Shown here one piece after another: positions 8,972-17,929 of a stretch of 64,000 bases of DNA (its first letter is position 1; every line of letters begins with the position of its first letter). Made by a program: the position numbers and the translations under genes. Source of the stretch: Haloterrigena salina JCM 13891. Lineage in GTDB: Archaea; Halobacteriota; Halobacteria; Halobacteriales; Natrialbaceae. Location: contig NZ_AOIS01000067.1 of NCBI RefSeq assembly GCF_000337495.1, forward strand, positions 273,466-337,465. Reading direction: 5' to 3'. Under the pieces are notes generated by a model. It worked only from the letters and a program-made list of their open reading frames with translations. It made no database searches and was not told the origin of the DNA.

Positions 8972-9078
8972 CGGCTCACCTCCGTCGGGCGGCTCGAGGC
9001 CGGTCGCGTCGGTCGTAGTTGCGTCGTCGATGCGGTCGGAATCGTCGTCGGAGTCAGGGCTGTGTCTTCGGAGTCCAT
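8962..9078 (-). CDS. Possible 38-residue spacer ORF between ureC and ureA
   Basis: The gap between ureC and ureA is filled by an open frame starting at ATG 9078, three bases after the ureC stop codon, and ending in a TGA that overlaps the MNLSPKE start of ureA as ATGA. The 38-residue product is Thr/Ser/Pro-rich and has no recognisable domain. It may only serve to keep ribosomes on the message, or it may be chance. No independent evidence of expression exists in the sequence. Confidence 0.3.
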   Translation of the reverse strand: MDSEDTALTPTTIPTASTTQLRPTRPASSRPTEVSRWE

Positions 9079-9081
9079 CGT

Positions 9082-10788
9082 TCAGAGCAGGTATCGCTGT
9101 GCGAGCGGCACTTCTTCGGCCGGGTCGCAGGTGACGTGTTCGCCGTCCACTTCGACCTCGAACGTCTGGGCATCGATCTCGATGTCGTCCGGGCAGTGGT
9201 CGTTGTGCAGCATGTCGGACTTGCGGACCTCACGCGTGCCCGTGACGGGTCGAACGGGCGTTTTCAGGTCGTAGGCGTCGCCGACCTCGTTCTCGGAGGC
9301 GGCCTCGCTGACGAACGTCACCGAGAGCCCGTGTTTCGCCCGGCCCTGCGCGCCGGCGCGCTCGCGGCCGATCACCGGTTCGCAGGTCATCAGCGAGCCG
9401 TTTGCCTCGCCCATCTGGGACCAGACCGGGAAGCCGCCCTTGATGACCGCCTTGGGCTTGACGCCGAAGAAGGCCGGATCCCATAGCGCGATGTCCGCGA
9501 GCTTCCCGGGCTCGAGCGAACCGACGTAGTCGTCGATCCCCGCCGTGATCGCGGGGTTGATCGTGTACTTGGCGACGTAGCGCTCGATGCGGGCGTTGTC
9601 GGCGTCGGTCCCCTCGTCGGCCTCGAGCGGGCCGCGCTGGGCCTTCATCTTGTGGGCGGTCTGCCACGTCCGACCGATCAGTTCGGCCATCCGCCCCATC
9701 GCCTGCGAGTCGGTGGTCATCATCGAGATGGCCCCCGTGTCGTGGAGCACGTCCTCGGCACCGATCGTCTCGGCGCGGATACGTGATTCGGCGAACGCGA
9801 CGTCCTCGGGGACGTCTGGGTTGAGGTGATGACAGACCATCACCATGTCCAGGTGCTCGTCGAACGTGTTCTCGGTGTAGGGCATCGACGGGTTCGTCGA
9901 CGAGGGCAGCATGTGCTCGTGGCCGATCAACTCGAGGACGTCCGGCGCGTGGCCGCCGCCGGCGCCCTCGATGTGGAAGGTGTGGATCGCGCGCCCGTCG
10001 ATGGCGTCGAAGGTGTGCTCGACGAAGCCCGATTCGTTGAGCGTGTCCGTGTGGATGCAGACCTGAACGTCCTCCTCGTCGGCGACCTCGAGGCAGGTGT
10101 CGATCGCGGCGGGCGTCGAGCCCCAGTCCTCGTGGAGCTTCATGCCGCAGGCGCCGGCCTCGACCTGCTCGCGGAGCGATTCCGGTCGGCTGCTGTTGCC
10201 CTTCGCGTAGAAGCCGACGTTGACCGGCCAGTCCTCGGCGGCCTGCAGGAACCGCTGAATATTGCGGGGGCCGGGAGTACAGGTCGTCGCGCCGCCGCCG
10301 AAGCCGCCGCCGAGCATCGTCGTGACACCCGACCCGAGCGCGTGCTCGACCAACTGCGGGCTGTTGAAGTGAACGTGGATGTCCAGCGCGCCGGGCGTCG
10401 CGATCAGCCCGTCGGCGGGAATCGTATCGGTGCTCGGCCCGATCACCATGTCGACGCCGTCCATCGTGTCTGGGTTGCCGGCCTTCCCGACGCCGACGAT
10501 CTGCCCGTCGCGGACGCCGATGTCGCCCTTGCAGACTCCCAGCACGGGATCGATGATCACGACGTTCGTAAAGGCCCAGTCGAGGGCCCCTTCGGTCTGG
10601 GTCGTGCCCGACTGCATCCCCATCCCGTCGCGCATCGTCTTCCCGCCGCCGAAGACGGCCTCTTCGCCGAGGACGCCGTAGTCGGTCTCGATTTCCGCGA
10701 AGAGGTTCGTGTCACCGAGCCGGAGGCGATCGCCCTCGGTCGCGCCGAACAGCTCCGTGTACTCCTCGCGAGGGAGGTCGCGGCTCAT
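9082..10788 (-). CDS. ureC: Urease alpha (catalytic) subunit UreC
   Basis: A 568-residue amidohydrolase that hydrolyses urea to ammonia and carbamate at a binuclear nickel centre. Metal ligands H138 and H140 are seen in LDIHVHF, the carbamylated lysine K217 in GMKLHEDWG with H219 beside it, and the flap cysteine in [22 protein letters not shown]. The C-terminus ends PLAQRYLL. Full length for the family. The ATG overlaps the ureB stop by 4 nt. Confidence 0.98.
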   Translation of the reverse strand: MSRDLPREEYTELFGATEGDRLRLGDTNLFAEIETDYGVLGEEAVFGGGKTMRDGMGMQSGTTQTEGALDWAFTNVVIIDPVLGVCKGDIGVRDGQIVGVGKAGNPDTMDGVDMVIGPSTDTIPADGLIATPGALDIHVHFNSPQLVEHALGSGVTTMLGGGFGGGATTCTPGPRNIQRFLQAAEDWPVNVGFYAKGNSSRPESLREQVEAGACGMKLHEDWGSTPAAIDTCLEVADEEDVQVCIHTDTLNESGFVEHTFDAIDGRAIHTFHIEGAGGGHAPDVLELIGHEHMLPSSTNPSMPYTENTFDEHLDMVMVCHHLNPDVPEDVAFAESRIRAETIGAEDVLHDTGAISMMTTDSQAMGRMAELIGRTWQTAHKMKAQRGPLEADEGTDADNARIERYVAKYTINPAITAGIDDYVGSLEPGKLADIALWDPAFFGVKPKAVIKGGFPVWSQMGEANGSLMTCEPVIGRERAGAQGRAKHGLSVTFVSEAASENEVGDAYDLKTPVRPVTGTREVRKSDMLHNDHCPDDIEIDAQTFEVEVDGEHVTCDPAEEVPLAQRYLL

Positions 10789-11192
10789 TCGTCGCCCTCC
10801 GTCGATTCGCCGGCCGTCTCCGCGATGTAACCGCGCTCTCGAGCGCGCTCCATCGCCCGTGCTTCGATCGCCTCGTCGTCGAGGTCACCGCCGACCAGTC
10901 CGCCCATGCCGTGTACGATCCGGTCGCCGCCGATGGCGACGAGATCGACCTCGCGCTCGCAGCCGGGTTCGAAGCGGATCGCGGTTCCCGCCGGAATGTC
11001 GAGGCGCATGCCGTAGGCAGTTTCACGATCGAACGCGAGTCCGGGGTTGATCTCGAAGAAGTGAAAGTGCGAGCCGACCTGCACGGGTCGGTCGCCGGTG
11101 TTCTCGACGGTCACCGTCTCCGTCTCGCGGCCCTCGTTGAGCCGAACCGGCTCCTCGGCCGGGCGCAACTCGCCCGGGACGAACTCGCTCAT
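10785..11192 (-). CDS. ureB: Urease beta subunit UreB
   Basis: A 135-residue structural subunit, first gene of the urease operon. The beta-rich core holds [30 protein letters not shown] and [22 protein letters not shown], both highly conserved in UreB. About 25 acidic residues extend the C-terminus. The operon order ureB-ureC-ureA-GDEF differs from the bacterial ureDABCEFG order and fits haloarchaeal urease clusters. The promoter should lie in the AT-richer stretch around 11230-11285. Confidence 0.96.
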   Translation of the reverse strand: MSEFVPGELRPAEEPVRLNEGRETETVTVENTGDRPVQVGSHFHFFEINPGLAFDRETAYGMRLDIPAGTAIRFEPGCEREVDLVAIGGDRIVHGMGGLVGGDLDDEAIEARAMERARERGYIAETAGESTEGDE

Positions 11193-12097
11193 CGGTCGAT
11201 CACGCCGGACGTGGCACCGACAGCTGTGCGCAAACGATAGCTCATCATGACGCCAGATAGGCGGACGAACAACGTAAATAGATTCGTGGACAACAATACT
11301 TGCCCAGGTAATTTCGAGATTCTAGCAGAAGGCGCATAAAACCGAATTATGCAAATTCCGATTGATAACTGGACTACAAGGACCGACTATTCGTTCGATT
11401 ATTCGCTCGCCGTCATGTCTTCCGTCCCCTTGAGCGCCGCTCACGGCACATGGGTCGGTCTACCGTTCGCGGTGGTGGACTGCGACCACTTCCGAACCGA
11501 TTCCTTACGTCCGATCGCCAGGCCGCCGCTCGAGTCATCGTACCCGAAGATCCGACCCGAACTTGACGATTCGGCGAAATAATACGGGATTGAGAATCGA
11601 ATACAACACCTGCATCCTAAAACAGTATCGGCGGTCGCGAACGGACGACGCGACGCGGCGACTCGAAGCCTGTGCCCATTCGTCGACTAATATTGGCATA
11701 ATACGCTGGTCGCAAACACAATTTCGGCAAGAAGGTTACAATTCCCATTCCGTCCGGAACGTGAACGTTTGCCAAATCGGTGCGTAGAGGCGGAGTGCCG
11801 CGGAATATTGTCGAGTTATCGGAGAGATACGAGGACGCAATATTCATCGTTGATAGCTGCATGTTGTTCAAGGATCCCCGATAGCGGCTGTCTGCGGGGG
11901 CTTCAGTAGAATTCGCCGTTCGTCGATCCACGGAGTATCGCTCTTCGATGCCGCCGTTCGACGAATCCGGCGAACGTTTGCAGCTATACGCGGACGAAAT
12001 CGGATATTCCTCCGGAGTACTAGGGGATACAGTTACATTTTGGATGGTTACCCACTACCCGAGACAACTATAGCAATTGTACTCCCTTGAGACAATC
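11193..12097. other. Gene-free divergent region between urease and urea-transport operons
   Basis: About 900 bp that is visibly richer in A+T than its surroundings (for example around 11270-11350 and 12000-12120). Open frames at 11349-11582, 11563-11787 and 11617-11931 have no haloarchaeal acidic bias, no conserved motif and no good start, so no gene is called. The interval must hold the urease promoter at its left end and the urt promoter at its right end. Shared nitrogen regulation is likely but no specific operator is recognised. Confidence 0.6.
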
Positions 12098-12107
12098 CTT
12101 TTATATC
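12098..12107 (+). promoter_or_regulatory. TATA-like box of the urt operon
   Basis: CTTTTATATC is the strongest TATA-like sequence before the urt genes. Transcription starting about 25-30 bp downstream would begin close to the ATG at 12134, the first of two tiny leader ORFs, giving a nearly leaderless mRNA. Confidence 0.5.
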
Positions 12108-12133
12108 TACTCTATTTTCAAGCACTCAGAGAT

Positions 12134-12223
12134 ATGATCGGACAATCGTGGCCCATATATCGAGATACGTTCGGGAAGGGGAAAGGAATTCGACCGGCTG
12201 CCGACGGAGGGAAACCGAGATGA
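12134..12223 (+). CDS. Leader ORF 1 upstream of urtA (29 residues)
   Basis: An ATG about 30 bp after the TATA-like box opens a 29-codon frame encoding a basic peptide (several Lys and Arg, one Trp, one Tyr). Its TGA overlaps the ATG of leader ORF 2 as ATGA. The net positive charge is unlike normal haloarchaeal proteins, so it may be a regulatory leader rather than a functional peptide. Seen directly in sequence; function is inference. Confidence 0.35.
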   Translation: MIGQSWPIYRDTFGKGKGIRPAADGGKPR

Positions 12224-12273
12224 GCGCGCCGACCGATTCGACGGGTGCGATCGGCGCCGGTGATCGCGCGTGA
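12220..12273 (+). CDS. Leader ORF 2 upstream of urtA (17 residues)
   Basis: A 17-codon frame (MSAPTDSTGAIGAGDRA) with GGAGGG at 12206-12211 as a good Shine-Dalgarno. Its TGA overlaps the GTG start of urtA as GTGA. It would feed ribosomes directly onto urtA, which itself lacks a clear Shine-Dalgarno. Confidence 0.4.
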   Translation: MSAPTDSTGAIGAGDRA

Positions 12274-13538
12274 CCGGCCGTCGGTGCTCTCGACGCGACG
12301 TTATCGCCGGGGGTTCCGCGAGCGTTCTCGCCGGACTCGCCGGCTGCGTCGCGGAAGGCGGCCTCGTCGGCCTCGGCGACGGCTCGAGCGGGCCGACGGT
12401 CGCCATCCTCGAGGACCGCTCCGGGACGTTCGCGCTGACGGGGACGGCCAAGTACCGGACGACGAAGCTGGCCATCGAGGAGATCAACCGCGACGGCGGG
12501 ATTCTTGGCGAGGAGATCGAGGTCTTTGCTCCGGACCCGCAGTCGGACAACATGCGCTATCAGGACCTCACCCGGTACGCGATCTACCGGGAGGACGTCG
12601 ACGTCATGTGGGCCGGCTACTCGAGCGCGACTAGGGAGGCGATCCGGCCGATCGTCAACGAACACGAGCAGCTGTACTTCTACACGACCCAGTACGAGGG
12701 CGGCGTCTGCGATAAGACGGTGTTCCCGCTGGGCGCGACGGCTCGCCAGCAACTCGGCGCGGTCGTCCCCTATATGATCGAGGAGTACGGCGACGAGATC
12801 TACACGATCGCCGCGGACTACAACTTCGGGCAGCTCTCGGGCGACTGGGTGAAGATCATCGCCGAGGAACACGGCGCCGAGGTCGTCGGCGAGGAGTACA
12901 TCCCGTTGAGCGAGTCCCAGTTCGGCTCGACGATCAACGACATCCGATCGGCCGACCCCGACTTCGTGATGTCGATGCTCGTCGGCCAGGACCACTCCTC
13001 GTTCTACGAGCAGCGGCTGGCCAGCGGGCTCACCGACATCCCGATCGGGACGTCGACGAACATGGCACAGGAGCGCGAACACCTCCGAATCGACCCGCCC
13101 GCGCTGGAGGACGTCTACGCCGGCGTCAGCTACATGGAGGAGCTGCCGACCGACCGCAACGAGGCGTTCGTCGAGCGCTATTACGACCGCTGGGACGACG
13201 CCGAGTACATCAACCAGGAGGCCCAGAACAACTACTTCTCGGTCTACCTCTACAAGGAGGCGGTCGAACGCGCGGGCACGTTCGATCAGGAGGCGGTGAT
13301 CGAAGAACTCGAGAGCGGAATCGAAGTCGAAGCGCCGGAGGGCGACGTCGCGCTCGATCCGACGACCCACCACGTCGAACACAACATGCGAGTCGCACAC
13401 GCGGACGAGACCCACGAGATCACCTTCGACGACGAGCGGACGATCGAACCAACGTTCCTGCACGACGTCGGCTGCGATCTCACGAGCGAGGCCGAACAGA
13501 CGCAGTACGAACCGGCGGACTACTACGAGGTGGTCTGA
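12270..13538 (+). CDS. urtA: Urea/short-amide ABC transporter substrate-binding lipoprotein
   Basis: A 422-residue periplasmic-binding-fold protein that would capture urea outside the cell. The N-terminus carries a twin-arginine signal (RRDVIAGG) and a lipobox LAGC, so it is predicted to be Tat-exported and lipid-anchored at Cys26. The mature domain is AmiC/UrtA-like, with the YFYTTQYEGGVCD segment comparable to the UrtA/AmiC ligand pocket. The GTG start overlaps a tiny leader ORF. It is first in a five-gene operon divergent from urease, which supports urea as substrate. Other amides are possible. Confidence 0.88.
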   Translation: MTGRRCSRRDVIAGGSASVLAGLAGCVAEGGLVGLGDGSSGPTVAILEDRSGTFALTGTAKYRTTKLAIEEINRDGGILGEEIEVFAPDPQSDNMRYQDLTRYAIYREDVDVMWAGYSSATREAIRPIVNEHEQLYFYTTQYEGGVCDKTVFPLGATARQQLGAVVPYMIEEYGDEIYTIAADYNFGQLSGDWVKIIAEEHGAEVVGEEYIPLSESQFGSTINDIRSADPDFVMSMLVGQDHSSFYEQRLASGLTDIPIGTSTNMAQEREHLRIDPPALEDVYAGVSYMEELPTDRNEAFVERYYDRWDDAEYINQEAQNNYFSVYLYKEAVERAGTFDQEAVIEELESGIEVEAPEGDVALDPTTHHVEHNMRVAHADETHEITFDDERTIEPTFLHDVGCDLTSEAEQTQYEPADYYEVV

Positions 13539-13540
13539 CC

Positions 13541-14422
13541 GTGGCGGCACCGGAACTCCTGAACCTCGGCTTCGAGTTCGTCGAGATCTTCGCCTTCATC
13601 GTCCTCGCGACGGTGGGACTGGCGGTGATCTTCGGCATGATGGGGATCATCAACCTCGCTCACGGTGAGTTCATCCTCGTCGGCGCCTACGCGACCTCCT
13701 TCGCCGTCGCCGCCGGCCTGCCGCTCGCGGTCGCGATGGCCGTCGGCGTTGTCGCGACGGCCGCTTTCGGGCTCGTCCTCGAGCGATTCATCATCCGTCG
13801 TCTCTACGGACGGCTGCTCGACTCGATGGTCGTCACGTGGGGGATCAGCCTCGTGATGATCCAGCTCACCCGGATCGCCTTCGGCAACACCGCCCCCGGC
13901 GTGGGGATCCCGTTCGGCCAGCTCCCGGTCGTCGACGGGCCGGTCTACTACCTCGTGCTCGCCGTCATCGCGGTCGGCGTGCTCGGCGGGCTGTACGCGC
14001 TGTTCACGTGGACGGACTTCGGCGTCCGCGCACGCGCGACGATGCAAGACGAGGAGACCGCCCGCAGCATGGGCGTCGACACCGATCGGATGTACATGGC
14101 GACGTTCGCCATCGGCTCCGGACTCGCCGGTCTAACCGGCGCGCTGTACGCGCCCGTGATGACCGTCACGCCCGAGTACGGGACCAGCTTCCTCGTCGAG
14201 TCGTTCGTCGCCGTCGTCGTCGGCGGCTCCTCGGTCCTCCTCGGGACGATTCTGGCCAGCGGATTCCTCGGCACGGTCAACGCCGCGTTCACGAACCTCG
14301 CCGGGACCTTCATGGGACAGGTCGCGATGCTGGTCGCCGCCATCGTCGCCATCCGCCTGATGCCCGACGGGATCACCGGACTGCTGTCCGATCTCCGCGA
14401 GAAGTGGGGTGAGAGCGAATGA
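13541..14422 (+). CDS. urtB: Urea ABC transporter permease UrtB
   Basis: A 293-residue membrane protein of the branched-chain amino acid/urea permease (LivH) family with about eight helices. Conserved motifs include GIINLAHGEFILVGAY (about 40-55) and the cytoplasmic loop TDFGVRARATMQDEETARSMGVD that contacts the ATPases. GTG start two bases after urtA. Forms the channel with UrtC. The stop overlaps the urtC start. Confidence 0.92.
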   Translation: MAAPELLNLGFEFVEIFAFIVLATVGLAVIFGMMGIINLAHGEFILVGAYATSFAVAAGLPLAVAMAVGVVATAAFGLVLERFIIRRLYGRLLDSMVVTWGISLVMIQLTRIAFGNTAPGVGIPFGQLPVVDGPVYYLVLAVIAVGVLGGLYALFTWTDFGVRARATMQDEETARSMGVDTDRMYMATFAIGSGLAGLTGALYAPVMTVTPEYGTSFLVESFVAVVVGGSSVLLGTILASGFLGTVNAAFTNLAGTFMGQVAMLVAAIVAIRLMPDGITGLLSDLREKWGESE

Positions 14423-15525
14423 GCGTCGGTTCGAGCGACGGACCGCTGGCCGGACTCCGCCGGCCGTTCGAGGGACCGAACACGATGGGGAACACGCCGG
14501 GCTTCTGGCTCGGCTTCGTCGTCGCCGTAGCCGTTCTCGCGGCCTTGCCGGTTCTCTTCGGCTACTACGCCGCCGAGATCGGCGCCGTGTTCCTCGCGTA
14601 CGCCCTGCTGGGCGTCAGCCTCGCGTTCATCTGGGGTTACTGCGGCATCCTGAGCTTTGGCCAGGTGGTGTTCTTCGGCGTCGGCGGCTACGCGTTCGGC
14701 GTCGTCGCGATCAACGTGCCGACGCTGACCGGGGCGACGCTGGGGCTGCTGGCCGCGATCGCCGTCTCGACGTGCTTCGCCGCCGCGCTGGGCTACTTCA
14801 TGTTCTACGGCGGCGTCCGGAACGTCTACGTGACGATCCTGACGCTCGTCGTCGCGCTGGTCCTTTACACGTTCATGGGCCAGACCGCCGGCGGCGAGTG
14901 GGCGATCGGCGACGCCCGCCTCGGCGGGTTCAACGGGATGAGCGGCGTCCCCGACCTCGGGATCGGAATCGGTTCGACGGGTCTCGAGATCGGGATCGTC
15001 GCCCACTACTACGTGACGCTGGGCGCGCTCGTGGCGACCTACCTCGGGCTGCGCGCGCTGGTCAACAGCCACTTCGGGTACGCGATGGTCGCGACCCGAG
15101 AGGACGAGAGCCGGACCGAGATGTTCGGCTACAACACGACGTTCATCAAGTTCGCCGCGTTCACGATCGGCGGCGCGATCGCCGGCCTCAGCGGCGTCCT
15201 GTTCACGACCCAGAACAACTACATCGATCCGAGCGTCTTCGGGATCACCGCCGCCGCCCTGCCGGTCGTCTGGGCCAGCGTCGGCGGCCGGACCTCGCTT
15301 CTGGGCACCGTCGGCGCCGCGCTCGCGATCCAGTTCCTCGACTACCAACTCGCGCTCTCGGGCAGCGAGTGGGCGCTGGTGATCATCGGCTCGCTGCTGG
15401 TGTTCGTCGTCCTCGTGATGCCCGAGGGGGTCGCGCCGCGGCTCCGCGATATCGTCGTCGACTACCGATCGTCCGAACCGACGCCGGCGGACGCGCCGGC
15501 CGGCACTGAGGAGGTGAGCGACTGA
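14419..15525 (+). CDS. urtC: Urea ABC transporter permease UrtC
   Basis: A 368-residue LivM-family permease with about ten helices. Recognisable segments are WGYCGILSFGQVVFFGVGGYAFG and the EAA-like loop YAMVATREDESRTEMFGYN. It starts in a 4-nt ATGA overlap with urtB and ends with a Pro/Ala-rich cytoplasmic tail. With UrtB it forms the transmembrane pore. Confidence 0.92.
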   Translation: MSVGSSDGPLAGLRRPFEGPNTMGNTPGFWLGFVVAVAVLAALPVLFGYYAAEIGAVFLAYALLGVSLAFIWGYCGILSFGQVVFFGVGGYAFGVVAINVPTLTGATLGLLAAIAVSTCFAAALGYFMFYGGVRNVYVTILTLVVALVLYTFMGQTAGGEWAIGDARLGGFNGMSGVPDLGIGIGSTGLEIGIVAHYYVTLGALVATYLGLRALVNSHFGYAMVATREDESRTEMFGYNTTFIKFAAFTIGGAIAGLSGVLFTTQNNYIDPSVFGITAAALPVVWASVGGRTSLLGTVGAALAIQFLDYQLALSGSEWALVIIGSLLVFVVLVMPEGVAPRLRDIVVDYRSSEPTPADAPAGTEEVSD

Positions 15526-16304
15526 TGGGGGCCAGCGATCCGACCGTCATGACGACGCAGGCCGTCGACGAGACCGGCGAGGGCTCCTCGCGGATCCTCC
15601 AGACGCGGAACCTGCGCAAGGAGTTCGGCGGTCTCACCGCGACCGACGACGTCGACTTCGCGCTCGAGGAGGGGGAACTGCGCTGTCTCATCGGCCCCAA
15701 CGGCGCGGGGAAGAGCACCTTCCTCAACCTGCTGACGGGCCAGCTCGAGCCCACGGCCGGGAAGATCTATTACGACGGTCACGACGTCACCGACCTGCCC
15801 TCGTACGAGCGGGTCGATCGCGGCATCAGCATGAAGTTCCAGGTGCCGAGCATCTACGAGGGGCTGACCGTCGCACAGAACCTGCGGATCCCGCTCCAGC
15901 AGGTCGCCGACGGCGACGCGTTCGAGACGCGAACGCGCGAGATACTCGAGCGCTTCGACCTGCTCGCCGAGCGCGATACCGTCGCGTCGAATCTCTCGCA
16001 CGGCCAACAGCAGCGACTGGAGATCGGGATGGCGATGGCCCTTGAGCCGACCCTCATGTTGCTGGACGAACCGGTCGCCGGCCTCTCTGTCGAGGAGACC
16101 GCCGAGATCGCCGACCTGCTGCGGGAGATCTCGGACGACGACGGCGTCGCGCTGATCGTCATCGAACACGACATCGACTTCGTCGAATCGATCGCGGATC
16201 GCGTCACCGTCCTCGATCAGGGCTCGATCTTCCGGGAAGGCTCCGTCGAGGCGGTCAAGAGCGACCCCGAAGTCAAGCGGATTTACCTGGGGGAAGATCA
16301 CTGA
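15525..16304 (+). CDS. urtD: Urea ABC transporter ATP-binding protein UrtD
   Basis: A 259-residue ABC ATPase of the LivG type. Walker A GPNGAGKST, a variant signature LSHGQQQRLEIGMAMA and Walker B LMLLDEPVAG are all present. The Q-loop region reads MKFQVPSIYEGLTVAQNL. The start codon overlaps the urtC stop by one base (TGATG), and its own stop overlaps urtE in the same way. An alternative start at the internal ATG near 15549 is possible, since the first residues are not conserved. Confidence 0.93.
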   Translation: MGASDPTVMTTQAVDETGEGSSRILQTRNLRKEFGGLTATDDVDFALEEGELRCLIGPNGAGKSTFLNLLTGQLEPTAGKIYYDGHDVTDLPSYERVDRGISMKFQVPSIYEGLTVAQNLRIPLQQVADGDAFETRTREILERFDLLAERDTVASNLSHGQQQRLEIGMAMALEPTLMLLDEPVAGLSVEETAEIADLLREISDDDGVALIVIEHDIDFVESIADRVTVLDQGSIFREGSVEAVKSDPEVKRIYLGEDH

Positions 16305-17002
16305 TGCTCGAACTCACGAACCTGCGCGCGTCGTACGGCAAGACACCGATCCTCCGCGGCGTCGACGTCACCGTCGACGAGGGGGAGATCGTCGGCGTCA
16401 TGGGGAAAAACGGCGTCGGGAAGACGACGCTGATCAAGGCCGTCGTGGGCCTGCTCGAGGCCGACGAGGGAACCGTCGTCTTCGACGGCGAGGACGTCAC
16501 CGACGAGCCGGCCGACGTCCGCGCCCGCCGCGGGATGGGCTACATTCCGCAGGGGCGGGACGTCTTCCCCGAGCTGACCGTCGAGGAGAACCTGCGGATG
16601 GGCGAGACGATCAACGAGGGCGACGACCGCCTGCAGTACGAGGCCGTCTACGACTACTTCCCGATTCTCGAGGAGCGCCGCGACCAGGAGGCGGGAACGA
16701 TGAGCGGCGGCCAACAGCAGATGCTCGCGATCGGGCGCGCGCTGATCGGCAACCCCGAACTGCTCCTGCTCGACGAGCCCTCCGAGGGCGTCCAGCCCTC
16801 GATCGTCCAGGACATCACGCGGGACCTCCGGAGCGTCAACGAGGAGGTCGGGACGACGATCTGCTTCGTCGAACAGAACCTCCACGTCGTGCAAAACCTC
16901 GCGGAACGCTGCTACGCCATCGACAAGGGAGAGATCGTCGACGAACTCGGTCCCGACCGCCTCGAGTCCCGCGACGCGGTGACGGAGTACTTGGCGGTGT
17001 GA
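16304..17002 (+). CDS. urtE: Urea ABC transporter ATP-binding protein UrtE
   Basis: A 232-residue LivF-type ABC ATPase, the last gene of the operon. Walker A GKNGVGKTT, signature MSGGQQQMLAIGRAL and Walker B LLLLDEPSEGVQPSIV are intact; the EGVQPSIV form is typical of UrtE. It forms a heterodimeric motor with UrtD. Confidence 0.93.
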   Translation: MLELTNLRASYGKTPILRGVDVTVDEGEIVGVMGKNGVGKTTLIKAVVGLLEADEGTVVFDGEDVTDEPADVRARRGMGYIPQGRDVFPELTVEENLRMGETINEGDDRLQYEAVYDYFPILEERRDQEAGTMSGGQQQMLAIGRALIGNPELLLLDEPSEGVQPSIVQDITRDLRSVNEEVGTTICFVEQNLHVVQNLAERCYAIDKGEIVDELGPDRLESRDAVTEYLAV

Positions 17003-17054
17003 GCCGCGACCTCGAGCGTCGACGAGGGGAACCGCCAACTCGAGTCCTGACCGA

Positions 17055-17594
17055 CTAGGAGAACCGCGAGGCGATGTCGGCCTCGGTGATGATCCCGACC
17101 GTCTCGCCGGCCTCGGTGATCATCACGGCCTTGTAGTGCTCGAGCAGGTTGCTGATCTCGTCTAGCGTCGCGTCCTTCGACACCGTCGGGAAGCTCTCGC
17201 TCATGTGCTCCTCGACGGGTTCGTCGCGGGCCTCCGAGTCGAGGTGGACGAGGTCGCCCTGACTGATCGAGCCGACCGGAATGCCGTCCTGGATGACGGC
17301 GAGCTGGGAGTAGGCCTCCTCCTCCATCTTCCGGGCGGCTTCCTTGACGGCGTCGTCGGGGGCGACGTTGACCACGGCCTCGTTCATCAGGTCCTCGGCG
17401 CGGACGACGTCGCTCTCGGCCTTCTCGAGGGCGTTGACGATTCGGCGCAGCGTCGAGAGCCGCGGGTCGACGTCCCCGCCCTCGATTCGGGCGATCAGGG
17501 GCTGGGAGACGTCGGCCGTCTCCGCGAGTTCGCTCTGGGTCAGCCCGAGTTCGGTGCGGCGCTGGCGCAGATCCGCGGGCGTCGGAAGTTCCAT
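17055..17594 (-). CDS. XRE-type HTH regulator with two CBS domains
   Basis: A 179-residue protein with an N-terminal helix-turn-helix (about 5-58, LGLTQSELAETADVSQPLIARIE) followed by a CBS pair (about 65-179, with VNVAPDDAVKEAARKM and ATLDEISNLLEHYKAVMITEAG). CBS pairs bind adenine nucleotides, so it may link transcription to energy state. This architecture is widespread in archaea. ATG at 17594 is preferred over TTG at 17603 because a TATA-like AT-rich stretch lies just upstream. It converges with the urt operon; a regulatory link is possible but unsupported. Confidence 0.85.
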   Translation of the reverse strand: MELPTPADLRQRRTELGLTQSELAETADVSQPLIARIEGGDVDPRLSTLRRIVNALEKAESDVVRAEDLMNEAVVNVAPDDAVKEAARKMEEEAYSQLAVIQDGIPVGSISQGDLVHLDSEARDEPVEEHMSESFPTVSKDATLDEISNLLEHYKAVMITEAGETVGIITEADIASRFS

Positions 17595-17686
17595 ACGGTA
17601 CAATAACTACGGGTTATCAAAAATACTTTGCGTTGGGAGACTGTCCGAAGGAGAATAGGCGCGACGTTCACGCGTAAAATGCTAAA

Positions 17687-17929
17687 ATGAATATGGAGAA
17701 CATCGGAGATATAATTGATTTAGAGCGAGCAACGATAGCCATCCTTTTAACAACTACTACAGCTATTTTCAATTATATTGGCATATTTGGAGTAGAAAGG
17801 CAGATCTTTTCTGTGACGGATCTTATACTATGGCTCTTAGTCGGAATTATCATTGCATATATACTTCTCCCAGTCGTAATCTCGTGTAGTACATATATCA
17901 TAGAGCGCTTTTTAGGCATTTCACGATAA
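17687..17929 (+). CDS. Small AT-rich membrane protein, unknown
   Basis: An 80-residue protein with two predicted helices (about 16-38 and 44-66) and no family I recognise. Codon use is strikingly AT-rich (ATA, TTA, AAT) compared with neighbours, which suggests acquisition from outside or low constraint. ATG at 17687 or 17693 could start it. No partner gene is next to it. It could be a real small membrane protein or a remnant. Confidence 0.45.
   Translation: MNMENIGDIIDLERATIAILLTTTTAIFNYIGIFGVERQIFSVTDLILWLLVGIIIAYILLPVVISCSTYIIERFLGISR

Noticed and set aside
11349-11931. Three overlapping small frames between ure and urt
   Set aside because: No acidic bias, no family motif, poor starts and mutual overlap on both strands.
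12126-13550. Long minus-strand open frame across urtA
   Set aside because: It is the antisense shadow of urtA. GC-rich codon bias keeps this frame open, and the product is a low-complexity Val/Asp/Arg mix with no domain.
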